DNA of 64,000 nt from Methyloversatilis universalis (GTDB lineage: Bacteria > Pseudomonadota > Gammaproteobacteria > Methylococcales > Methylococcaceae): positions 1 to 64,000 of the forward strand of contig DYIL01000014.1 of assembly GCA_020723665.1 (NCBI GenBank). The letters run 5' to 3'. Below, piece after piece: positions 43,045-55,259 of this stretch; position 1 is the first letter of the stretch; every line of letters begins with the position of its first letter. The notes under the pieces were generated by a model that was not told the DNA's origin, searched no databases, and worked only from the letters and a program-made list of their open reading frames with translations. Made by a program: the position numbers and the translations under genes.

Positions 43045-43482
43045 TCAGGCGATCATGCTCGAAATCAATTGATCCTCGAGTTCGATGCGCAGCGCCAACT
43101 CCTCGCCGAGCTTGGACAAGTCGTCTTCGAGATGGGTTTTCAATTCGTTCTCGGCCAGCGTTTCGTACTTGTCGTTGAAGTCCACCGCCGCATCGGTGGT
43201 TTCGGCGATTTTAGGATAAATGTTTTCCGCCGTTTCCAGCACCTTCCGTCGTCGTTCGGTGCCGTCGATGATGCGTTGGTAAATTCCGAAATGCCCGAGC
43301 GATATGTAATCGATGAGCAATTGGCAGAACTCCTGGACTTTCGGTCGAAGGGGCTGTTCCGCCTTAAAAGGTTTCATTCCAGCAATCGCGCAGTACAGAG
43401 ACCAAACCTGCCGCCTCTCCTCCAGAAGCTCCTTGATTATTTGATTCGTGTTTTGCCTGCGTTCGTTGATGGTCGCACTCAT
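43045..43482 (-). CDS. Rsd/AlgQ-family anti-sigma-70 regulator
   Basis: The protein has 145 residues from MSATINERRQ (43482), with an AGGAA ribosome site upstream. The open frame extends 23 codons further without similarity. Family features are KPFKAEQPLRPKVQEFCQLL followed by IDYISLGHFGIYQRI (about 49-86) and a C-terminal acidic helix (LGEELALRIELEDQLI). Rsd binds region 4 of sigma-70 in stationary phase; AlgQ additionally controls alginate genes in Pseudomonas. The Ser/Thr kinase gene is upstream on the same strand, 173 bases away. Confidence 0.82.
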   Translation of the reverse strand: MSATINERRQNTNQIIKELLEERRQVWSLYCAIAGMKPFKAEQPLRPKVQEFCQLLIDYISLGHFGIYQRIIDGTERRRKVLETAENIYPKIAETTDAAVDFNDKYETLAENELKTHLEDDLSKLGEELALRIELEDQLISSMIA

Positions 43483-43655
43483 CGTGAATGTTCCTGATTT
43501 TCTTTTGCAGAAAGGCGGGCATACATTATGCCATCTTGCGCAGAGGAACAATCCTTTGTCGCGAAATGAAATACTTAGCTGGTGCCATGCTGAGGGGCCG
43601 GGAGCGGAATCGAATGGCGATGGAGAGCCGGTGCCGATCTTGGGTCTCTTTACGT

Positions 43656-44582
43656 TCAGGGTTCGGTGGAACGGCTTTCCCGGGAGAGAAGTTGCGAGAA
43701 TTCTTCTATCGACTGCGGGCGCTGCGTGGGGTCTACGATCATGGCCAAATCGATGGCTTGCAAAAGGTCTTGCGGATAGCGGCGCTTAAAAGCTTTGACC
43801 GCCGGAACGAGGGTGTCGCGTTCGGCACGAATCGGAGCGGCAGGGGGCGGGACGCCGTCCAGGCACATCCGCATGGTCGCGCCGATGGCGTAAATATCGC
43901 TCCACGGGCCCAAGGCACCGTCGTCCTGGTACTGTTCGATCGGGGAAAAGCCGTTAGTCAGCACTTTGCCGATTCGGGCATGTTCCTCGTACGGGTAAGG
44001 CTGCGAGGCTCCGAAATCCAGCAGGAGAGGATCGCCCCCCGAGCGGATCAAGATGTTCTGCGGTTTGATGTCGAGGTGCAGCAGCCCGTTTTGATGGATC
44101 GTCCTGAGACCGTCGAGCAATGCCGGAAACACCCTGCGTAGAAACTGGTCACTTACGCCGCCTTTCTTTTCTTTCAGAAGATAATCGCCAAGGATTTTTC
44201 CGTATTCGAAGGTCATTACCAGGTAGACCGTCGAGTTGGCTTGAAAAAAATTCAGAACCTCGACGATGTTACGGTGCTTGAGTTTGGTGAGAACTTTCGC
44301 TTCCTCCAGAAACAAGCGTCGGCCGCGCAGGAACATCGGGCGCGTTTGCTCGCTGTTCGGCATGACATGATTTTCCGGCGTGCGGTGCGCCAAGCGACGC
44401 GGCAGGTACTCCTTGATGGCTACCTGGCGCTGATCGGCCAACTGGCGCGCCAGGTAGACGGAACTGAATCCGCCGCCGGCCAAAGGACGCTCGATCATGT
44501 ATTGATCCACGATCGTTCCCGACTTCAAGAAGTACAGGTCTTTCGAAGGCTTGTCCGAAAAGTCCGGCCAGAGTTTCCGCAT
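43656..44582 (-). CDS. Hanks-type serine/threonine protein kinase
   Basis: The protein has 308 residues from MRKLWPDFSD; an in-frame start 27 codons upstream is possible. Catalytic elements are the Gly-rich loop LAGGGFSSVYLA (34-45), Lys57 in VAIKEYLP, the catalytic loop HLDIKPQNIL with Asp171, and Asp189 in DFGASQ, so it should be active. HLD replaces the HRD arginine, so activation-loop phosphorylation may not be required. There is no membrane helix or sensor domain. It is transcribed toward the Rsd/AlgQ gene and divergent from yicC. Targets are unknown. Confidence 0.88.
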   Translation of the reverse strand: MRKLWPDFSDKPSKDLYFLKSGTIVDQYMIERPLAGGGFSSVYLARQLADQRQVAIKEYLPRRLAHRTPENHVMPNSEQTRPMFLRGRRLFLEEAKVLTKLKHRNIVEVLNFFQANSTVYLVMTFEYGKILGDYLLKEKKGGVSDQFLRRVFPALLDGLRTIHQNGLLHLDIKPQNILIRSGGDPLLLDFGASQPYPYEEHARIGKVLTNGFSPIEQYQDDGALGPWSDIYAIGATMRMCLDGVPPPAAPIRAERDTLVPAVKAFKRRYPQDLLQAIDLAMIVDPTQRPQSIEEFSQLLSRESRSTEP

Positions 44583-44744
44583 GGAAAAATTCAGCTTAAT
44601 ATTCCATGTTGGCTTATTAGGGATTTGCGCGGAGCCGGATTTCGTTCTCGCGCCGTCATTCAAAGAGAATTCGAGCCGGCGGTGAAAGTTGTGCGCGTAA
44701 CTTCACTTCATAACTCAATCAGTATAAAGCAAGCAAGACTTTCC

Positions 44745-45614
44745 ATGATTCGCAGCATGACTGCTTTCGCCAGCGGCGAACGAGAAATTCAAGACTGGGT
44801 TTTCACCTGGGAGATACGCTCGGTCAATCACCGCTACCTCGATCTCTCCCTGCGTTTGCCGGATGCTTTCCGCTTTCTGGAGCCGGCAGCACGCAGCCGC
44901 GTCGGAGCGCTCATCAACCGAGGGCGTTTGGATTGCATCCTGTCCTGCAAGAAAAGCATCGAAGGCGACGCCGATATCCGCGTACACCGAGAGTTGGTCA
45001 CCAAGCTGCTGACGGCCGCGCGCGAGGTGGACGAGCTGAGTGATCGGCCCTTGGCCGGTTTCAGTGCCCTGGATGTCTTGAAATGGCCGGGCGCCCTGCA
45101 CGAGCCTGAGGCCGATCGAGAGCAGTTGACCGCCGAAATCCTCGATCTTTTGACCGACGTGCTGAAACAAGCGATCGCGGTGCGGGAAAACGAGGGCCGC
45201 CAACTGGCCGTTTTACTCAAAGAACGCTGCCTCAAGCTGAAGGAGCACGTCTCGGCGGTGCGGGCACGTATGCCGGAAGTGCTCCGGTCCATTCGGGAGA
45301 GAATCGTCGCGCGGCTGGCCGAAATATCGGCCAATCCCGATGTCGAGCGGCTGGAGCAGGAGATGGTCTACCTGGCGCAGAAGCTAGACGTGGACGAAGA
45401 GATGGATCGCCTCGACGCTCATGTCGACGAAGTGCTGCGGGCCTTGCGCCAAAAAGAGCCGGTCGGCCGCCGTCTCGATTTTCTGCTTCAGGAAATGAAC
45501 CGCGAAGCCAATACGCTGGGCTCGAAATCCGCCGACGCGGAAACGACCAGGGCCTCGGTCGAGATGAAAGTGCTGATCGAACAGATGAGAGAGCAGGCTC
45601 AGAACGTCGAATAG
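44745..45614 (+). CDS. yicC: YicC-family protein (endoribonuclease-like stress protein)
   Basis: The protein has 289 residues starting MIRSMTAFASGEREIQDWVF, the strongly conserved YicC N-terminus (usually MIRSMTAFA...E). The long upstream frame to 44241 is not coding. SVNHRYLDLSLRLPD (about 33-47) and the C-terminal GRRLDFLLQEMNREANTLGS followed by KSADAE are family hallmarks. YicC proteins are reported to affect RNA turnover and stationary-phase fitness. In many gammaproteobacteria gmk lies near yicC; here they are 4.5 kb apart. A palindromic repeat begins on the last base of the stop codon. Confidence 0.9.
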   Translation: MIRSMTAFASGEREIQDWVFTWEIRSVNHRYLDLSLRLPDAFRFLEPAARSRVGALINRGRLDCILSCKKSIEGDADIRVHRELVTKLLTAAREVDELSDRPLAGFSALDVLKWPGALHEPEADREQLTAEILDLLTDVLKQAIAVRENEGRQLAVLLKERCLKLKEHVSAVRARMPEVLRSIRERIVARLAEISANPDVERLEQEMVYLAQKLDVDEEMDRLDAHVDEVLRALRQKEPVGRRLDFLLQEMNREANTLGSKSADAETTRASVEMKVLIEQMREQAQNVE

Positions 45615-45746
45615 CGTTTTATTCCATTTTTCGAACAAAAAGAAAATTTCTTTAATGGTAGGCCGGGATAAGCCTGTCCTGAGCGAAGTCGAAGGGCTTA
45701 TTCCGGCCTACAACGTTTTCCTTTTGATTGAGAAATGGAATTACGC
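45614..45746. repeat. MITE-like palindromic element, family C (copy 1)
   Basis: This 133-bp element has imperfect terminal inverted repeats (GCGTTTTATTCCATTT and AAATGGAATTACGC). The core is a long palindrome (GGCCGGGATAAGCCTGTCC... GGGCTTATTCCGGCC). Copy 2 at 49276-49410 is in the opposite orientation. The element begins at the final base of the yicC stop codon, so it adds or replaces the transcript's 3' end and could form a strong hairpin there. Confidence 0.75.
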
Positions 45747-45747
45747 C

Positions 45748-45930
45748 ATGTCACGGGACCCGAAAAAGCCGACGAAAAGATCTCCGACCGAACACGGATC
45801 AATCCCGACTCAACTGGATTCGCCATTTCATCTAGAACATCGTCGGCGGCGTGGATTGTTCAACCGCTTCGGGAACGATATTTATGACCGATTATTCCAC
45901 GCCATCCGGGGGAAATGGAGCAAATCCTGA
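45748..45930 (+). CDS. Small hypothetical open frame next to repeat C
   Basis: A 60-residue, basic frame (MSRDPKKPTKRSPTEHGSIP at the start) begins two bases after the repeat. No family is recognised and no separate ribosome site is visible. It may be chance. The remaining 150 bases up to the hydrolase gene also hold nothing recognisable. Confidence 0.2.
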   Translation: MSRDPKKPTKRSPTEHGSIPTQLDSPFHLEHRRRRGLFNRFGNDIYDRLFHAIRGKWSKS

Positions 45931-46085
45931 TGGAGGAAGACGAGAACGCCGGCCAGACGCGGTTTGCCGGTGTGTACGGCATCGAACGCGCTTACGACTA
46001 TTTCAAGGTCATCAGAGCATAGCTTAGGTTTGAAAAGCGGTGTTCCGGACCACTCCCCGAAGAAGAAACATTGAACTCAACTGTT

Positions 46086-47018
46086 TCAAGGTTTGAGGTA
46101 CTTTCTGAGAAACCCCAACAGATCTTGCCAAGCCTTTTCGCTCTCGATGCGTTCGGCCGGAGTGACGCCGTGTTTTTGATAAGGCGCGTAAACCAGGAAA
46201 GCGTGCCCGCAGTGGGGATAGATCTTCAATGCGGCGGGATGTCGGGCGCGGTCCAAATGGGTCTTGAACGTAATCGCTTGCTCGACGGGGACGACATCGT
46301 CCAGGCCGCCCTGGAGGATGAGTACCGGCGCTCTTAGATTCGGGATCTGATTCATGGCGTGGCGGGTCGAGAAAGCCAGCGGTTTGCGCTCCGGTCCGTC
46401 GCCGTAGATTCGCCGGCTCAAGTCGTCGCGGCCCGAGATTCCTTTCTGTCGGAGATGGCGCCACCAGCCGTAGATGTCCATCACGCCGTCAGCCGTCACG
46501 ACGGCGTCGACCTCGGGCTCGCGGGCGGCGGCCAGCACGCTGATCAGGGCGCCGTGCGAGATGCCGACCATGGCCACCTTCCGGGCGTCGATGCCCGGTG
46601 CTCGCGTCAGGAGCGGCAGCACGTTCAGCACATCGCGCACTTCACCCGCGGCCACTTGGACAGTTCCTTCCGATCCGTCCTCGCCGCGATAGGAGGGGGC
46701 GAAGACGGCATATCCTGCCCGCGCCAGCCGGGCGCTGGCCCGCATGTGTTCCTCGGAAATGCCGGAAATCCCGTCATGGTTGAAGAGGATCAGCGGCAAT
46801 CGGTCTCGAACGCGGGGCAAGAACAGCAGACCTTTGACCTTTAGCCCGTCGCTGGGATAAGTCCAGACCGAGACGGGAACCCCGCCGATTTGGCCGGCGG
46901 GTTCTTCGGCGACCTCCTGGGTGCGAGCCATCACAGGATGATGTAGAGTCAATGCCAGACAAAAGGCGGACACCCGGCGGACGGCGCGATCGAGGCTCGA
47001 TTTTCGGATGGTCGCCAT
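46086..47018 (-). CDS. Exported alpha/beta hydrolase (dienelactone-hydrolase-like)
   Basis: The protein has 310 residues from MATIRKSSLDR (47018), with a likely signal peptide (RRVSAFCLALTLHHPVMA). The alpha/beta-hydrolase catalytic triad is visible: nucleophile Ser in VGISHGALIS, Asp in LQGGLDDVVP and His in HCGHAF. The domain resembles dienelactone hydrolase or prolyl-oligopeptidase-type esterases. It would act in the periplasm. It lies on the opposite strand within the segment that separates yicC and gmk. The substrate is unknown. Confidence 0.78.
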   Translation of the reverse strand: MATIRKSSLDRAVRRVSAFCLALTLHHPVMARTQEVAEEPAGQIGGVPVSVWTYPSDGLKVKGLLFLPRVRDRLPLILFNHDGISGISEEHMRASARLARAGYAVFAPSYRGEDGSEGTVQVAAGEVRDVLNVLPLLTRAPGIDARKVAMVGISHGALISVLAAAREPEVDAVVTADGVMDIYGWWRHLRQKGISGRDDLSRRIYGDGPERKPLAFSTRHAMNQIPNLRAPVLILQGGLDDVVPVEQAITFKTHLDRARHPAALKIYPHCGHAFLVYAPYQKHGVTPAERIESEKAWQDLLGFLRKYLKP

Positions 47019-47240
47019 CCAGTGTACCGTGCTCGGTTGTCTTCGCGGCCTCGTCGTTGTCATCCTTGTGATTGATCGCCGGTGCCAAACTCGGGAGATC
47101 GGGCGCTGCGTCGCTTGGGCCTTGGCGAAGTGGCCGAAACAGCGGGGTTCGCAAGCGGATGGTAGCCTGACTCAACGAAACGCGCGACAGGACGGATCTT
47201 ATAACCGCGATCGCCCAACTGATGATAGTAGAGGAAGCGA

Positions 47241-47417
47241 ATGACGAAGGGCGAGAACGTTGTTTTTGCGCTGTTGGTCGGACTTTCCGCTTTGGCGGCC
47301 GAAGAAGCCTCGGCGCGAGATCGCGACGGCGACGGTCGATTGCTCGACGAACCGCGGGGTGGACTCTATCGGGAGCCGTCTCAAGATATTCGACAGGAGC
47401 GAAAAAGCTTTCGGTAA
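47241..47417 (+). CDS. Small putative secreted protein, possibly a truncated gene
   Basis: A 58-residue frame starts at an ATG preceded by GAGGAAG. It has a short signal-like stretch (VVFALLVGLSALAAEEASA), then a charged part (RDRDGDGRLLDEPRGGLYRE). The same reading frame stays open and charged after the stop, apart from stops at 47415 and 47469, up to a TGA at 47631. This is what a longer gene with two nonsense mutations would look like. A terminator-like hairpin follows at 47691. No family is recognised. Confidence 0.4.
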   Translation: MTKGENVVFALLVGLSALAAEEASARDRDGDGRLLDEPRGGLYREPSQDIRQERKSFR

Positions 47418-47690
47418 GACTTCCGGGGCGAGATTCAGGAGCGTGCACGGGATCGCGGTGTCGGGCGGTAAGGTGTACGCCCGCGCGGAGGGGAGGGCGG
47501 GCGTGAGTCGCTGATGGCACCCGAGGAGCGCAAGCTATATCAAGACCGATACCTAGAGTTGCGCGAAGAAAGAAAAGGTTCGCGAGGTTTGACCGATGAC
47601 GACGGCACGGTACGAGGCTGGCGCGGCAGATGACGGAACGAATAGCCGTATTCAGCCGGCTCCGAGTACGAGGGGTGGGGACATAACCCA

Positions 47691-47716
47691 GCCCGACGTT
47701 TTTCGGGCGGGTTTTT
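47691..47716 (+). terminator. Rho-independent terminator
   Basis: The stem GCCCGA (47691-47696) / TCGGGC (47703-47708) with a 6-base loop is followed by GGGTTTTT. It lies 60 bases after the last stop of the decayed small frame at 47241-47633 and supports former transcription of that region. Confidence 0.6.
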
Positions 47717-47849
47717 GTAATTGTCCATCCGTATCGCTCCGATTTGAAGGCATAATTAACGTGGCGGCGATACCTGAGAGCCGCCACGATCGACTAAGCG
47801 CCTTTCAAAGAACGCCATCGATAAGCCTTTGTTTCCCGTTTTCCATAAT

Positions 47850-48193
47850 CCTAGAAACGGCGGTTGGACGTGCTGGGGTGTGCGGCGGGTTTGGCGGCTG
47901 GCAAGCCTGTCCTGAGCGGAGTCGAAGGAGCGCGACGAAGCCCACGGGGTAGTCTCCCGCAAGAAGGCGCAACGCCGCCAGGTGACTCGCCCGCCGTTTA
48001 AATCGGGTAGGTCGCGTCTTCAGCCGAAAGGTGAGATCGATGCAAGTCGTTTCGTAGGGGTGCGGTGAGGAACGAACCGCACCCCTTGTGTCCTCGAATG
48101 ATGTGTGTCCTGAGCCTGGTCGAAGGGCGGTTCGCTTCGCTCACCGCACCCTACTTTGCTGGTGCATCGAAGCGGTCAACTGCCGTTTCTAGG
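47850..48193. repeat. MITE-like element, family B (copy 2), with 5-bp target duplication
   Basis: This 344-bp element is bounded by CCTAGAAACGGCGGTTGG and CAACTGCCGTTTCTAGG. It is flanked by ATAAT on both sides. It is inverted relative to copy 1 (36154-36299): its right end GGTGCATCGAAGCGGTCAAC matches the reverse complement of copy 1's left end. The interior is about 200 bases longer than in copy 1 and includes several GTCCTGAG...CGAAGG palindromic units. It has no coding capacity. Confidence 0.85.
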
Positions 48194-48979
48194 ATAATGG
48201 CCTCGCGGCGCCGTCAAGCCTGAATTAGCCGCTTCGGCCGCCATGGTCAATACGGGATGATCGCGGTATTGGACGGAGATTCTCGAAGGTTTAGTATTAC
48301 ATGCCCTAGCGGAATGTTGGCCCGAGTCCCTGCATAAACCGCCGTGCCTCCCCGGTCGCGAGCCATTCCATGTCGATATTCCGAGGGCCCGGCTCGCGCA
48401 TAGATAAATAAGGGTCTGGAAACCCGACGGGCGTTTCGCGATCGAATGAGCTGGGAACGCGAAGCCGAGGTGCAAAAGATGAGCGAGGCTCGGTTGAAAA
48501 CCGTCGGAGTTTAGGATGGATGGTATCGTTTTAACCCAGTTGGAGCAACGGAAATGGATCGACTTGAACCCCCGATTGCCGCCCAGAAGGGGCAAAATGA
48601 CCGCGCTCCGCCGATGAGGATCATCCGGTTGATTTACGATAGCAACGGATTACGCCGGATCATATCCCGCCAAGCGGGCTGTTTTCCCGATCTGGATGTC
48701 AGAAGAGTCCAGGGAGAGAGCGAAGCGGCATTCCGTCGGCGGGCAGGGTTGAGCCGGAGCGGTGCGGACCGTATCTGAAGGCCGTCGGTTCAGTTTTTGG
48801 CGCATTTCCTTCGATATATCCCTGAACTTTCAAGGAGCAGGGATTATTCCTCAAGTGCTTTTCGGTCATTTCAATTCGGGCCCTGAGCATTCTTGCGTTA
48901 GCACTTAAACTTATTTGTCGGACGGATGTGCCGGTTTATGTGGAATGACGCCGGCAGTCAAGGAAATCTGGGGACCTCG
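48194..48979. other. Intergenic stretch with no convincing gene
   Basis: About 790 bases lie between MITE B copy 2 and the terminator at 48980. A 74-codon plus-strand frame (48554-48778) and a 139-codon minus-strand frame (48176-48595) have no recognised motif, no good ribosome site and mixed codon use. I see nothing else in it. Confidence 0.45.
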
Positions 48980-49004
48980 AAAAACCGCCTTCCCGGCGGT
49001 TTTT
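48980..49004. terminator. Bidirectional-type terminator hairpin
   Basis: The stem AAAAACCGCC (48980-48989) / GGCGGTTTTT (48995-49004) has a 5-base loop and T-runs in both orientations. No gene ends nearby, which suggests that a gene has been lost or that the hairpin belongs to the mobile DNA around it. Confidence 0.65.
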
Positions 49005-49070
49005 CTCTTCGCCAAGCCCAAACGCGGTTTGAGCTCGGCTTACGTTTTCAACCCCTTACCTGGCTGAAAA

Positions 49071-49121
49071 CGACGGGGCATCCCTGCCCCTTAGAGCGCC
49101 TCGGAGTTTTTCGAGGTGCTC
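49071..49121. repeat. 50-bp repeat, family D (copy 2)
   Basis: The reverse complement of this segment matches 20851-20902, including GAGCACCTCGAAAAACT and GGGGCAGGGATGCCC. No inverted termini or target duplication are recognisable. Confidence 0.5.
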
Positions 49122-49275
49122 ATCTCTGTAATCCGGTTTCATGGCTGGAAATCCAAACTCTCCAGTTGGCGATCGATACCGTTTTCCAGACTTGCCCGAG
49201 TGTTTGGAGTAAAGCTTCGAAAGCGCGCGAATAGTCCGATAACCTAATTCTTGGGGCCTTCCCCGACGGGGTGGG

Positions 49276-49410
49276 GCGTTTCTTATTCCATTTCTCAATC
49301 AAAAGGAAAACGTTGTAGGCCGGAATAAGCCCTTCGACTTCGCTCAGGATAGGCTTATCCCGGCCTATCATTAAAGAAATTTTCTTTTTGTTCGAAAAAT
49401 GGAATTACGC
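49276..49410. repeat. MITE-like palindromic element, family C (copy 2)
   Basis: This 135-bp element is an inverted copy of 45614-45746, with the same ends (GCGTTTCTTATTCCATTT and AAATGGAATTACGC). Together the two copies form a large inverted repeat around 3.5 kb that contains the hydrolase gene, MITE B copy 2 and the decayed small gene. Confidence 0.75.
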
Positions 49411-49617
49411 GATGTCGCGCTCAATCGCAACCTTGGGCCGAATCCCTTTATCATCAAGCTTGGATCGGAACGCTCTCCGAACGGGCGTGTCTCAAAATAC
49501 GAATCCGCCTTCAGACCGGGCATTACGGAGAGGCCGTTCGCAACGCATTCCAGGTCCTTGCGAGCCACGAGTATCCGGTCGATTGGGAATCCTGATGAAC
49601 AGATAAGGAGTGCGGAT

Positions 49618-50025
49618 ATGGGCAAGGGAATCAAAATCGGCCGAATTCGAACCGAGCAGTTAACCGGGCTTGCGATCTTGTTCCTGTCCGCATCGCTTGG
49701 CGCCTGCGATCGCCGGGCGGAACCCGTAGGCACGCTCGTAGCCGGCGGTGATCCCGAGCGCGGAAGAGAAGCCGTAAAGCGATATGGCTGCGGATCCTGT
49801 CATGTCATTCCCGGAATCGAAGGCGCGAACGGCCTGGTGGGCCCGCCCTTGAGCGGCATCGCGAGCCGTGTCTACATCGCCGGCGTACTCACCAACACGC
49901 CGGAGAACTTGATGCGCTGGATTCAAGATCCGCCCGCAATCGATCCTTTGACCGCCATGCCGAATACCGCCGTCACCGAAGCGGATGCCCGGCATCTCGC
50001 CAGCTTTCTATACACCTTGCGGTAG
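49618..50025 (+). CDS. Lipoprotein c-type cytochrome
   Basis: The protein has 135 residues from ATG 49618, with an AAGGAG ribosome site 8 bases upstream. A lipoprotein signal ends in LSASLGAC (Cys30). A class I cytochrome c domain follows with haem-binding CGSCH (58-62) and a likely axial Met in LTAMPNTAV near residue 112. It would be anchored on the periplasmic side of a membrane and carry electrons. Its genetic partners are not visible. It precedes gmk by 111 bases on the same strand. Confidence 0.85.
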   Translation: MGKGIKIGRIRTEQLTGLAILFLSASLGACDRRAEPVGTLVAGGDPERGREAVKRYGCGSCHVIPGIEGANGLVGPPLSGIASRVYIAGVLTNTPENLMRWIQDPPAIDPLTAMPNTAVTEADARHLASFLYTLR

Positions 50026-50136
50026 ACGGCCGATTCTCACGACCTCGACGGCCGGCATGCTAAGCTAACGACCCTTGGTCAACGCTACGGCGTGGACCGG
50101 AAGTCGTCACACCACTCCGTATCATTCTTGAAGCAT

Positions 50137-50751
50137 ATGAATATCGGCACGCTGTTCATCGTTTCGGCCCCGTCCGGTGCCGGAAAAACCAGCCTGGTCA
50201 GGGCGCTGCGGGAAAATCTCGACGGGTTTACGGTGTCCGTGTCGCATACCACGCGGGCGCAGCGTCCAGGCGAAGTTCACGGCCGGGACTATTTCTTCGT
50301 TAATCATTCCGAATTCGAAACGATGATCGAGGCCGGCGAGTTTCTGGAGCACGCCAGGGTGTTCGACAACTATTACGGTACGGCTCGGGGGACCGTGGAA
50401 AAGGCCTTGGCCGAGGGACAGGACGTGTTGCTCGAGATCGATTGGCAGGGTGCCCGGCAAATCCGGAGCTTGATGCCCGATTGCCTTTCCATTTTCATCC
50501 TGCCGCCCTCGCTCCGCACGCTGGAAGAGCGGCTCAAGGCACGCGGCCAGGACGAACCGGACACCATCGCCCGCCGCATGCGCGACGCCATCTCGGAGAT
50601 GTCGCATTACAGCGAGTACGACTATCTCATCGTCAACGACGATTTCGATCGGGCTCTCGCCGAGCTGCGCAGCGTCGTGGTCGCCAGCCGGCTTAAGACG
50701 GGGCGGCAGTCCGAGGTTTACAAGGAACTGATCGCCGGCCTCTTGGCCTGA
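50137..50751 (+). CDS. gmk: Guanylate kinase
   Basis: The protein has 204 residues from [10 protein letters not shown] (50137). It has the P-loop [10 protein letters not shown] (11-20), the GMP-binding [20 protein letters not shown] and the lid region [21 protein letters not shown]. It phosphorylates GMP to GDP. In many gammaproteobacteria gmk is followed by rpoZ and spoT; here a decayed flavoprotein gene lies convergent 12 bases downstream, so this neighbourhood has been rearranged. Confidence 0.94.
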   Translation: MNIGTLFIVSAPSGAGKTSLVRALRENLDGFTVSVSHTTRAQRPGEVHGRDYFFVNHSEFETMIEAGEFLEHARVFDNYYGTARGTVEKALAEGQDVLLEIDWQGARQIRSLMPDCLSIFILPPSLRTLEERLKARGQDEPDTIARRMRDAISEMSHYSEYDYLIVNDDFDRALAELRSVVVASRLKTGRQSEVYKELIAGLLA

Positions 50752-50763
50752 TTCCGCGGGTGA

Positions 50764-51599
50764 TCAGGAACAGCGCAAACCGAACAGGTGTTTCAGCCAG
50801 CGTTTTGCCGTCGGGGTAAGGCCGGCCTTGGGACATGGCTCGGCCAGGTGGCGATTGATTTGCGCCAGGGGCGCGTAGACGTGGATGGTCCCGGCGAGAT
50901 CGGACACTTTCAGATTTTTGCGCATCGCTAGGACGTGTTCGTGAATCAATTCGCCCGCTTGGGCTGCGGCGACGGCCGCTTTCGGAAGGATTTCCGGAGC
51001 GGCGCCCACCACCGTGACGTTATACCGCCCAGCCGTCGGAAGGACTGCGCCATTTCGATGCCGATCGGCCCGGCGCCGAGAATGGCCAGATGGGCGACCG
51101 GTTCGCGCAAATCGAACACGGTTTCGTTGGTGAGGTAAGGAACCCGGTCAAGCCCTTCAGTGGGCGGAATCGCGAGGCGGGAGCCGGTGGCGATGACGAA
51201 GCGTTTTGCGGTCAGCGTTTTTCCGTCGAGCTCGAAACGATGCGGAGCGACGAAGTGACCGGCGCCGAACATGAGGTCCACGCCCATGGATCGGAATCGG
51301 TCCGGACTGTCCTGCGGTTCGATGGTTCGCATGACTTCGGCAACCGTTCCGTGACCTTGGCCAGATCGATGTCCGGCGCGCATCCGCCGATTGCGGATCG
51401 CTTGGCCGAGCGAAGGGTGTTCGCGACCTTGGCCGAATGAAGCAGCGCTTTGCTCGGGACGTAGCCGTGATAGAGGCAATCGCCACCCAGGGCCCGCTTC
51501 TCCACCAACGCCGCTTTCGCGCCGATGCCGGCACCGCCCGCGGCGACCACTAGGCCCGCAGAGCCCCGCCGATGATGCAAAGATCGAACTCGGGTTTAG

Positions 51600-51603
<4 letters not shown>
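50764..51603 (-). pseudogene. Pyridine nucleotide-disulfide oxidoreductase (mercuric-reductase-like), decayed
   Basis: Three frames in order give one protein. It starts at a GTG (51603) overlapping the oxoprolinase stop by 4 bases (GTGA) and reads TKPEFDLCIIGG. A single-base loss in a G-run then moves it to another frame reading SAGLVVAAGGAGIGAKAALV and GGDCLYHGYVPSKALLHSA. A second shift leads to AGHFVAPHRFELDGKTLTAK, IATGSRLAIPPTEGL and AILGAGPIGIEMAQSF. A third shift with a large internal deletion leads to the C-terminus (ELIHEHVLAMRKNLKVSDLA). The second redox Cys of the GGDCLxHGCVPSK motif is Tyr. It is not functional. Confidence 0.82.

Positions 51604-55259
<3,656 letters not shown>

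Noticed and set aside
42292-43497. 401-codon plus-strand frame across the Nudix and Rsd genes
   Set aside because: It runs antisense through two genes with clear motifs and no homology of its own.
46774-47787. 337-codon minus-strand frame
   Set aside because: It overlaps the hydrolase N-terminus in another frame and crosses a terminator. It is Arg/Pro-rich with no motif.
45614-49410. Repeated palindromes considered as a CRISPR array
   Set aside because: There are only two copies 3.5 kb apart in inverted orientation, with no regular spacers and no cas genes in the window.
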